From Chlorobium sp. (GTDB taxonomy: Bacteria; Bacteroidota; Chlorobiia; Chlorobiales; Chlorobiaceae), in contig JANQFD010000141.1 in NCBI GenBank assembly GCA_028278005.1, positions 1 through 12,844 on the forward strand: DNA of 12,844 nt. Reading direction: 5' to 3'. This document shows positions 6,600-12,844 of this stretch, piece after piece. A model generated the notes under the pieces. It saw only the letters and a list, made by a program, of their open reading frames with translations. It was not told where the DNA came from and did not search any database. The stretch's first letter is position 1, and the number at the start of each line of letters is the position of its first letter. A program made the position numbers and the translations under genes.

Positions 6600-8357
6600 T
6601 TATTGTGTTTTTATTTTCAGCTTCTGACCCGGATAAATCGTACGTTTTCGACCGAGACTGTTCCATGACGCCAGTTGGCGCACGGTTACGCCATATTTTC
6701 TGGCGATCCGGTCAAGGCTTTCCCCTTTTTTTACCCTGTGGTACTTCGTCGGTGGATACAGTTTAAGCTGTTGACCCGGATAGATGGTGCGTTTTCGGCC
6801 GAGATCGTTCCAGGACATAAGCTTTCTTACAGTGACACCGTGTTTCCTTGCAATGTGCCCGAGCGTCTCTCCTTTTCTGACCTTATGGTTTTTCGCCCTG
6901 GAAGATGCGGGTGCACCTTTGCCATAGATTTTCAGCTTCTGGCCCGGATATATAGTACCTCGGCGCCCCAGCTTGTTCCATGAGGAAATCTTACTGACAC
7001 TGACACCGTACTTTTTCGCGATGAGCCCCAGGCTCTCTCCCCTTCTCACCTTGTGCTGAACCAGAGGCGACGCTTTGGCCGAACGGCGTTTTGCAGAGCC
7101 CTGATCCCCGAAAACCTTAAGCTTCTGACCGGGATAGATGCGTGAATTTTTGAGATTGTTCCATTGAATGATCTGACTGACATAACATCGATACATCTTG
7201 GCAATAGAAGCAATGGTTTCTCCTTTTCGGACAACATGAATGCTTTTCTGCTTCTCCGATACTTCCTTTTTCACCTCCCGCGCTTTTGCCAGCAGCTCCG
7301 CACCTTCTGTACCTCGTCTGGACTTGTGTGCATAGATTTCATACTCCCTCACGACAAAATCCTCGAGGTACCGCCTTGGAAGCCGGATATAGTAGGGTTT
7401 GTTTTCACTGGCGGGAACAAGTTTCAGCTTGAAATGCGGATTGAGATACTTCAGATCGCTCTCGGGAACCCCGATAACCTCGCTGATCTGGTCGAATGCA
7501 ACAACCCTCGACACCCTTACTGCGCCGATATTCTCATACAGGTAACCAGGCTCAATGGGCAGGATATTATGCTCATGGTAATAATTCATGATATAGGTTA
7601 CCGCTATATATGCAGGAACATAACCCCTTGTTTCTCTGGGCAGGTGCTCCCATATTGCCCAATAATCACGCGCACCGCCCGAACGGCGAATAGCCTTGTT
7701 GACATTGCCCGCACCGCTGTTATACGCTGCGAGCACAAGAAACCAGTCCCCGTAGATGTTATAGAGGTCACGCATGTGCCGGCAGGCGGCAATGGTAGCC
7801 TTTTCAGGATCGAACCTGTCTTCCACAAATGCCGAAGACTCGAGATCGTACATCTTTCCTGTACCGTAAATAAACTGCCACAGACCCTTCGCATTTGCAG
7901 GAGACACAGCTGAAGGATTCAAGGCCGACTCAACTATCGCAAGGTATTTAAGTTCGGTAGGGATATTGTACTGGCGAAGTTTTTGCTCGAAAAGGGGAAA
8001 ATAAACTCTGGTGAGACCCAGGACCTTGGCCGTCAGTTTTCGCTTGTTAACCGAGTAAAGCCGGATATAATTTTTAACATGCTCGTTATAGACAAGCTTG
8101 AGTGACGTTTTACTGTTCAGCCATGCAATTCTTTCAGCGTATGTCTGATCGTCAAAATAGGGTATGAATGTGGAAGGATATCTGTTTTGCGCACCACTGA
8201 AATATCTGGAAGTAACAAGGCTGTCAAGAATTTCAGTGATATGCCTGTTGTCGGATTTTCTCTGTTTCCTTGCTGCAAAACCGTCAACGACACTGACCGT
8301 CAGCAGAACGACAAGGAAAACCAATAAGGAACATGCACGCAGAACTTTCACAAACAA
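6600..8357 (-). CDS. MltD-like membrane-bound lytic murein transglycosylase with four LysM domains
   Basis: This enzyme cleaves the MurNAc-GlcNAc bond of peptidoglycan to give 1,6-anhydro ends. The N-terminus has a hydrophobic core (about 10-25) ending VDGFAA, which fits a signal peptide; no lipobox is evident. The SLT domain spans about 125-225, with catalytic Glu143 in AIVESALNP, then AKGLWQFIYGTG and AAYNSGAGNVNKA. Four LysM repeats that bind glycan chains follow at about 373-416, 433-478, 490-534 and 539-583. E. coli MltD is about 450 residues with two LysMs, so this one is extended. The first in-frame start is a TTG at 8357, with a GTG at 8351 six bases on; neither has a good ribosome site. 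A much better AGGAGG and ATG lie 40 bases upstream, out of frame by one, so the true start may be at 8397 with a frameshift. It follows truA by 78 bases, probably in the same transcript. Confidence 0.92.
   Translation of the reverse strand: MFVKVLRACSLLVFLVVLLTVSVVDGFAARKQRKSDNRHITEILDSLVTSRYFSGAQNRYPSTFIPYFDDQTYAERIAWLNSKTSLKLVYNEHVKNYIRLYSVNKRKLTAKVLGLTRVYFPLFEQKLRQYNIPTELKYLAIVESALNPSAVSPANAKGLWQFIYGTGKMYDLESSAFVEDRFDPEKATIAACRHMRDLYNIYGDWFLVLAAYNSGAGNVNKAIRRSGGARDYWAIWEHLPRETRGYVPAYIAVTYIMNYYHEHNILPIEPGYLYENIGAVRVSRVVAFDQISEVIGVPESDLKYLNPHFKLKLVPASENKPYYIRLPRRYLEDFVVREYEIYAHKSRRGTEGAELLAKAREVKKEVSEKQKSIHVVRKGETIASIAKMYRCYVSQIIQWNNLKNSRIYPGQKLKVFGDQGSAKRRSAKASPLVQHKVRRGESLGLIAKKYGVSVSKISSWNKLGRRGTIYPGQKLKIYGKGAPASSRAKNHKVRKGETLGHIARKHGVTVRKLMSWNDLGRKRTIYPGQQLKLYPPTKYHRVKKGESLDRIARKYGVTVRQLASWNSLGRKRTIYPGQKLKIKTQ
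6609..7241 (-). repeat. Four tandem LysM-coding repeats
   Basis: Repeat units lie at about 7110-7241, 6924-7061, 6756-6890 and 6609-6743. Each encodes the pattern V(R/K)(R/K)GE(S/T)...I(A)...W(N)...IYPGQ(K/Q)LK. The last two units are close at DNA level as well as protein level, notably over the part encoding GRKRTIYPGQ, which points to recent duplication or gene conversion. The first unit is the most diverged. Confidence 0.88.
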
Positions 8358-8394
8358 TGTCTCGTTGGGGGTTTTTATGGGTTGTACGTTTTAA

Positions 8395-8410
8395 CATAAA
8401 CACACCTCCT
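8395..8410 (-). promoter_or_regulatory. Perfect Shine-Dalgarno sequence and ATG upstream of the transglycosylase, out of frame with it
   Basis: On the minus strand AGGAGG (8405-8410) lies seven bases before an ATG (8395-8397), the strongest translation start signal in the window. As sequenced it opens a 37-codon frame (MLKRTTHKNPQRD...) that ends inside the transglycosylase coding region. Removing one base from the A5C5 run shortly after it would join this ATG to the transglycosylase frame. Confidence 0.7.
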
Positions 8411-8435
8411 GACTAATACAACCGGCTTCAACAAC

Positions 8436-9158
8436 CTAATATTCCACTCGCCAGAGGAAAAGACCGGCAGGATCGGCCGGCATGGGATTTTCCCGGCCTT
8501 TTCCTGTCAACAACGCTTCACTCAGATCACCGGGAGAGGAGTCGATCTGCGCAGATACAAGATAACGGACCATGGTCCTCAGAAACCTGTTGGCCGTTAT
8601 CCTGAATACGGCCATATCCTCAGCACGCCACCAGGACGCCGAATATACCGTGCAAAACGAGTTTTGAACATCCTGATTATCCCTTGAATAAACCGAGAAA
8701 TCATGTCTGCCCAGAAGCTCGCCCGCACAGAGGTTCAATCGTTCGAGATCCAGTTTTGCCGCTGTGTAACCGGCAAATCTTCTCTGGATTGCCGACGGTT
8801 TTTCAAGCATGAAGTAGCGGTACTCTCTCAAGAGCGCGCTGTAACGGGCATGGAAGTCATCCGGAACCGTCTCGATCTTCGTTACGCATATTGTTGACGG
8901 CAAAAGACAGTTGACCGCATGCATCAGACGTTCCAGGCTCCAGTCTTGTCGTGATGCGATCCTGAAATTAGCCACCTGTCCTCTGGCGTGGACTCCCCTG
9001 TCCGTCCTCCCCGCAGCCGTCAGCCGAACATGCTCCTGAACAATACGACTCAACGTCATCTCAAGCACGCCCTGAACGGTTTTTACTTCACCCGGCTGTT
9101 TCTGCCAGCCGGCATAATCAGTACCGTCGTATTCTATGGTTATCCGGATATTCCTCAT
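8436..9158 (-). CDS. truA: tRNA pseudouridine(38-40) synthase TruA
   Basis: TruA turns uridines 38, 39 and 40 of the tRNA anticodon arm into pseudouridine. I chose the ATG at 9158, giving 240 residues beginning MRNIRITIEYDGTDYAGWQ, the standard family start. A reading frame open back to 9254 would add 32 residues without family similarity. The catalytic Asp53 sits in GRTDRGVHARGQVANF (50-65). FHARYSALLREYRYF (102-116), NRFLRTMVRYLV (190-201) and the C-terminal PAGLFLWRVEY (230-240) are further family landmarks. Length and motif spacing are normal. No Shine-Dalgarno sequence is visible. The gene is divergent from the GH13 gene across a 172-base gap (9159-9330), in which I find no clear promoter or RNA, and it leads into the transglycosylase gene on the same strand. 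Confidence 0.95.
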   Translation of the reverse strand: MRNIRITIEYDGTDYAGWQKQPGEVKTVQGVLEMTLSRIVQEHVRLTAAGRTDRGVHARGQVANFRIASRQDWSLERLMHAVNCLLPSTICVTKIETVPDDFHARYSALLREYRYFMLEKPSAIQRRFAGYTAAKLDLERLNLCAGELLGRHDFSVYSRDNQDVQNSFCTVYSASWWRAEDMAVFRITANRFLRTMVRYLVSAQIDSSPGDLSEALLTGKGRENPMPADPAGLFLWRVEY

Positions 9159-9330
9159 TGGGGAGTAAAATAGCTTTATGTACATTAGATACCTAAGATG
9201 CTCCGTAAGCGGGCGTTTGAGAGCACGTTTCCATTGATGCCGGTCAGTTACCACAGCTGCTTCTCAATCGCTCATGCACAATTGTCATAATGAGCGACAT
9301 CATTGACACCAAATACCAACGATCCCGAAT

Positions 9331-11256
9331 TTGAGCCTACACCATCTTGAAATAATCCTCAGCACACTTGACAGGATTCGAAAAAACAGCGTCTCATCGC
9401 CCTACTATGTTCCGAACATCTGGCAGGAAAACAAGACAGGCAAACAGCGGGTCATTCCGGCTGACTACTACAGAAACATTATCGAGGCACTCGTTTCGCA
9501 AAACCCTGCCCCGCTGTCAAACCCCGGCGCCTCAGCAGACGAGTGGACGCGCAACAGCTTTGTCTACAACCTGTTTGTCCGCCTGACCACCGCGTTCGAT
9601 CATAACGGTGACGAAGCAATCGCTGTCGATCCCCTCCCTTGCGGTTTCCGCGAAACCGGGACATTCCTCAAGTCAATTGCGCTGTTGCCCTATCTCAAAC
9701 GTCTCGGTATCAACACCATTTATCTTCTTCCGGTAACCGTACCCGGGGAAAAAAACAAAAAAGGGAGCCTGGGCTCTCCCTATGCCGTCAGGAATCCGTA
9801 CCGGATCGACCCGCTGCTGGCAGAACCGGCTCTCGGGCTTTCTGCAGAGAAGGAATTCTCGGCTTTCATGGAAGCTGCCCGGCATATGGGAATGCGGATC
9901 GTGCTTGAATTTGTCTTCAGAACAACCTCTGTCGACAGTGACTGGATAACGGAGCATCCGGACTGGTACTACTGGTTACGTGCTGACCCTGAAAACGGCA
10001 CTGCCCCGGAATCATGTGCTCCTCCCGTTTTTGATCAGGGAACCCTCAACACGATCTATGAAAAAGTAGACAAGCATGACCTCTTCGAGCTGCCTGAACC
10101 TTCCGAAACATTCCGGCAACAGTTCAGCGAAACACCCGAAACCGTTACCCTCTCGGAAAAAGGCGCACAAGGAAAAACTGCTCATGGCACAAACTGCGTC
10201 GTGGCAAGTGCCTTTTCCGACTGGCCGCCCGATGACAAACAACCGCCCTGGACCGACGTCGCGTATCTGAAACTGCACCGGCACAAGTCATTCAACTACA
10301 TCGCATACAACACCATACGGATGTACGACACCGATCTGGACCGACCGGAGCATGTCAACCGGGAACTATGGAAAACCGTTGCAGGAATAATCCCCTACTT
10401 TCAGGAACGCTTTTCAATCAACGGAGCAATGATCGATATGGGTCATGCGCTTCCTTCGACACTGAAAGCCGCTATTGTGCAGAATGCTCGCGAGAACGAT
10501 CCTGACTTTGCATTCTGGGATGAAAATTTCGACCCGTCCCCCTCAATAAAGGACAGCGGTTTCAATGCGGTCTTCGGCTCGCTGCCTTTCGTAATCCAGG
10601 ACCCGATCTACATCAGGGGTCTGCTCAACTACCTGAACAAAACCGGTGTGGTTGTACCTTTCTTCGGCACCGGGGAAAATCATAACACCCCGAGAGTGTG
10701 TCATAACCTTGCAGGGGAAAAAGCGGGAAGAAACCGTTCAAGATTTATCTTCGGTCTTGCCGCGATCCTCCCCTCCGTTCCTTTCGTTCATTCCGGCATG
10801 GAAATCTGTGAGCCGAAACCGGTGAACCTCGGCCTGAACTTTACGGATGAAGACAGAAAAGAATGGTCTCTGGACAAACTGCCGCTTTTCAGCCCTGGCT
10901 GCTATGACTGGACAGATTGCAACGACCTTGAACCGCTTACGGATTTCATTGCCACCATGCTCTCGTTTCGCAGCAGATACGCGGATATTATCCGGAACGG
11001 AAGTCCGGGCTTCCTCTCCCTGCCTTTTGTATCTTCTCCCGACCTGTTCGCCGTCATACGCAAGGGCAGCGATGTAAATCTTCTCTTCATCGGGAACAGC
11101 AATCCGGAAAATAATACCGGGGGCTACATGGAATTTCACCAGAAAAGCTTTACGCTAACAGATATGGTTTCCGGAAACACTTACCAGGTTACCGGTCACA
11201 GGCTGCAACTTGAAACCGAACCCGGGCAGTGCCTCATTTTCGAGATCCCTGCTTAG
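9331..11256 (+). CDS. Alpha-amylase-fold (GH13-like) protein with altered catalytic motifs
   Basis: This 641-residue protein has the (beta/alpha)8 amylase layout: SIALLPYLKRLGINTIYLLPV (115-135), GSPYAVRNPYRIDP (148-161), a region II-like GAMIDMGHA (365-373) with Asp369 at the nucleophile position, a region III-like FAFWDENFD (393-401) with Glu398 at the acid/base position, and a region IV-like GENHNTPR (448-455). The usual Asp after His in region IV is Asn452. Region I reads IVLEFVFRTTS (190-200), where Asp-x-x-x-Asn-His is expected. The end (about 560-640) fits a beta C-domain. Activity is thus uncertain: it may be a glycosyltransferase-like GH13 member, an enzyme with shifted residues, or a non-catalytic relative. 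No signal peptide is seen, so it is probably cytoplasmic. The first in-frame start is a TTG at 9331 with no ribosome site, just after an in-frame stop at 9304, so the exact start is unsure. Confidence 0.78.
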   Translation: MSLHHLEIILSTLDRIRKNSVSSPYYVPNIWQENKTGKQRVIPADYYRNIIEALVSQNPAPLSNPGASADEWTRNSFVYNLFVRLTTAFDHNGDEAIAVDPLPCGFRETGTFLKSIALLPYLKRLGINTIYLLPVTVPGEKNKKGSLGSPYAVRNPYRIDPLLAEPALGLSAEKEFSAFMEAARHMGMRIVLEFVFRTTSVDSDWITEHPDWYYWLRADPENGTAPESCAPPVFDQGTLNTIYEKVDKHDLFELPEPSETFRQQFSETPETVTLSEKGAQGKTAHGTNCVVASAFSDWPPDDKQPPWTDVAYLKLHRHKSFNYIAYNTIRMYDTDLDRPEHVNRELWKTVAGIIPYFQERFSINGAMIDMGHALPSTLKAAIVQNARENDPDFAFWDENFDPSPSIKDSGFNAVFGSLPFVIQDPIYIRGLLNYLNKTGVVVPFFGTGENHNTPRVCHNLAGEKAGRNRSRFIFGLAAILPSVPFVHSGMEICEPKPVNLGLNFTDEDRKEWSLDKLPLFSPGCYDWTDCNDLEPLTDFIATMLSFRSRYADIIRNGSPGFLSLPFVSSPDLFAVIRKGSDVNLLFIGNSNPENNTGGYMEFHQKSFTLTDMVSGNTYQVTGHRLQLETEPGQCLIFEIPA

Positions 11257-11309
11257 GTTCAGCCACTGGATTTTTTTCATCACCCTTAACTTTTTAACCT
11301 TTACATATT

Positions 11310-12221
11310 ATGTCTATTCTTGTCGTTGGTTCTCTTGCCTTTGATGACATTGAAACTCCTTTCGGAAGATCGGACAATACGCTGGGGGGTTCATCAACCT
11401 ACATCGCTCTATCAAGCAGTTATTTTTCAGATGAGATCAAACTTGTCGGTGTCGTCGGTAATGATTTCGAAGACTCTCATTTTCGCCTGCTGCAGAACAA
11501 CGGTATCGACACAAAAGGGATTCAGGTCATTGACAACGGAAAGACCTTCCGCTGGAGCGGCCGGTATCATTACGACATGAATACACGCGACACACTCGAC
11601 ACACAACTCAACGTGTTCGCCGATTTCGATCCGCACATTCCCGCCCAGTATCAGGAATCCAAATATGTCTGCCTCGGCAATATCGACCCCGAACTGCAGA
11701 TGAAAGTGCTCGACCAGATTTCAGATCCTGAACTTGTGATCCTCGACACGATGAATTTCTGGATAGAAGGCAAACCCGAAGAGCTGAAAAAAACCCTTGA
11801 ACGTGTCGATATTTTCATTCTCAATGACAGTGAAGCCCGTCTTCTCAGCGGCGACCCCAACCTTGTCAAGTCGGCGAGGCTCATCAGAAACATGGGCCCG
11901 GAAATTCTCATCATAAAGAAAGGTGAACATGGCGCACTGCTCTTTACCGATAACGGGATCTTTGCTGCCCCGGCTTTTCCGCTTGAATCCATCTACGACC
12001 CGACCGGCGCAGGCGACACGTTTGCCGGGGGATTTTTGGGGCATCTGGCGAGAACCGGAGAAATAAACGACACCGAACTGCGCAAGGCGGTTCTTTACGG
12101 AAGCGCCATGGCAAGTTTCTGCGTCGAAAAATTCGGCACCGAAAAGCTTGCCAACCTGGAGTTTCTCGAAATAGAAGATCGCTACCAGAGCTTCCTTGAC
12201 CTCTCCAGAATAGAGGAATAA
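11310..12221 (+). CDS. PfkB-family (ribokinase-like) sugar or nucleoside kinase
   Basis: This 303-residue cytoplasmic kinase transfers phosphate from ATP to a sugar, nucleoside or related alcohol. The N-terminal GSLAFDDIETPFGRSDNTLGG (7-27) carries the substrate-binding Asp and Gly-Gly positions of the ribokinase fold. NDSEA (172-176) and KKGEHG (203-208) follow. PfkB signature 2 is present as DPTGAGDTFAGGFLGHL (230-246), with the catalytic base Asp236 and its anion-hole glycines. Length is normal for the family. The substrate cannot be read from the sequence. The gene starts 53 bases after the GH13 gene and is followed by a sodium:solute symporter, which makes uptake followed by phosphorylation plausible. 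The upstream stretch 11270-11309 is AT-rich with no clear ribosome site. Confidence 0.9.
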   Translation: MSILVVGSLAFDDIETPFGRSDNTLGGSSTYIALSSSYFSDEIKLVGVVGNDFEDSHFRLLQNNGIDTKGIQVIDNGKTFRWSGRYHYDMNTRDTLDTQLNVFADFDPHIPAQYQESKYVCLGNIDPELQMKVLDQISDPELVILDTMNFWIEGKPEELKKTLERVDIFILNDSEARLLSGDPNLVKSARLIRNMGPEILIIKKGEHGALLFTDNGIFAAPAFPLESIYDPTGAGDTFAGGFLGHLARTGEINDTELRKAVLYGSAMASFCVEKFGTEKLANLEFLEIEDRYQSFLDLSRIEE

Positions 12222-12235
12222 ACAAAACCGGGAGG

Positions 12236-12267
12236 ATAACCGGGGCAATGTTGCCGATCCCGGTTAT
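12236..12267 (+). other. Stable stem-loop between the PfkB kinase and the symporter
   Basis: ATAACCGGG (12236-12244) pairs perfectly with CCCGGTTAT (12259-12267) around a 14-base loop. There is no real T run after it, so it is not a standard terminator. A second AACCGGG at 12226-12232 could pair with the same right arm. It ends 33 bases before the symporter ATG and may act as a processing, attenuation or mRNA-stability element. Confidence 0.55.
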
Positions 12268-12300
12268 TCTGCAAACCCCCGCAATCAAGCCTGAACCGAC

Positions 12301-12844
12301 ATGGAGCAGCTTACAAACCTTGATTTCAGCATCATAGCCGCCTATCTGGTGCTGACCCTGCTTATCGGCCTTTACTTTTCGAAGAGAGCCTCTCGTAATG
12401 TTGGCGAATTTTTCCTGTCCGGGCGCCAGCTTCCCTGGTGGATTGCAGGCACGGGGATGGTGGCAACCACGTTTGCCGCCGATACGCCCCTTGCTGTAAC
12501 CGGACTGGTAGCCAAACACGGTATAGCGGGAAACTGGCTCTGGTGGACCTTTGTATCAGGGGGAATGCTGACCGTCTTTTTCTTCGCAAGATTGTGGAGG
12601 CGCGCAAACATACTTACCGATCTCGAATTCATAGAGATACGCTACAGCGGAAAACCTGCACAGTTTCTCCGCGGTTTCAAAGCCATCTATTTCGGACTGT
12701 TGATCAATGCCGTGATCATAGGCTGGGTTAACCTGGCCATGTACAAAATCATCAAGATAATGCTGCCCGGTCTTCATCCCGAATTTGCCATTGTTGCCTG
12801 CGTGCTGCTGACTACAATGTATTCCGGGCTCTCCGGGCTCTGGG
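12301..12844 (+). CDS. Sodium:solute symporter (SSS family), 3' partial
   Basis: The gene starts at ATG 12301 and runs off the right edge after 181 codons. It begins MEQLTNLDFSIIAAYLVLTL. Hydrophobic helices are visible at about residues 9-27, 45-70, 79-97, 128-148 and from 161 onward. The segment EFFLSGRQLPWWIAGTGMVA (36-55) followed by TTFAADTPLAV is typical of the SSS (SLC5-like) family, where this first unwound helix helps to bind Na+ and substrate. Family members import sugars, amino acids, iodide or organic acids with Na+; the substrate cannot be told from this fragment. It follows the PfkB kinase by 79 bases across a strong hairpin, so it may be co-transcribed with it and feed that kinase. 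No clear ribosome site precedes the ATG. Confidence 0.88.
   Translation, partial: MEQLTNLDFSIIAAYLVLTLLIGLYFSKRASRNVGEFFLSGRQLPWWIAGTGMVATTFAADTPLAVTGLVAKHGIAGNWLWWTFVSGGMLTVFFFARLWRRANILTDLEFIEIRYSGKPAQFLRGFKAIYFGLLINAVIIGWVNLAMYKIIKIMLPGLHPEFAIVACVLLTTMYSGLSGLW

Noticed and set aside
7164..7913. 249-codon plus-strand reading frame
   Set aside because: It lies wholly antisense to the transglycosylase gene, whose SLT and LysM motifs are unmistakable. The antisense product shows no recognisable domain.
11944..12519. 191-codon minus-strand reading frame
   Set aside because: It is antisense to the PfkB kinase and the symporter start, both of which have clear motifs; its product is Arg/Gly/Pro-rich, as expected of a shadow frame.

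Overview
The window carries ten genes in three blocks plus a partial transporter gene at each end. It reads as ordinary bacterial chromosome: dense coding, moderate GC, no tRNA, rRNA, CRISPR, phage or insertion-sequence signal. The protein versions (a cobalt/nickel ECF transporter with an extra NikL-like subunit, an ArsA-type ATPase with a C-terminal HSP20-like domain, an SLT plus four-LysM lytic transglycosylase, a degenerate GH13 protein, a PfkB kinase beside an SSS symporter) look most like a green sulfur bacterium (Chlorobi, Chlorobiaceae). That is recognition by eye: no photosynthesis gene or other decisive marker lies in the window. Most starts lack a strong Shine-Dalgarno sequence.

Block 1 (1-2321, plus strand) is the end of a Co2+/Ni2+ ECF transporter operon. 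It contains partial cbiM, a secreted and membrane-anchored NikL/CbiL-like subunit where CbiN would often be, cbiQ and cbiO. All joints overlap by 4 to 11 bases, so translation is probably coupled.

Block 2 (2405-9158, minus strand) is read from high to low coordinates: truA (tRNA pseudouridine synthase), an MltD-like lytic transglycosylase, an ArsA/GET3-family ATPase with its own terminator, a class I DAHP synthase (first step of the shikimate pathway), a small DUF2892 membrane protein with a shared terminator, and a YghO-like GNAT-fold protein. A Fur-box-like palindrome lies directly upstream of the ArsA gene. A perfect AGGAGG plus ATG precedes the transglycosylase but is out of frame with it, next to an A5C5 run.

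Block 3 (9331-12844, plus strand) holds an alpha-amylase-fold protein with altered catalytic motifs, a PfkB sugar or nucleoside kinase, and the start of a sodium:solute symporter. A strong hairpin separates the last two. The order suggests a small carbohydrate uptake and phosphorylation unit, but the substrate cannot be read from the sequence.

I saw no clearly new multi-gene system. The best leads are the possible frameshift at the transglycosylase start, the Fur-like site before the ArsA-type ATPase, and the Asp-to-Asn change in the GH13 protein.
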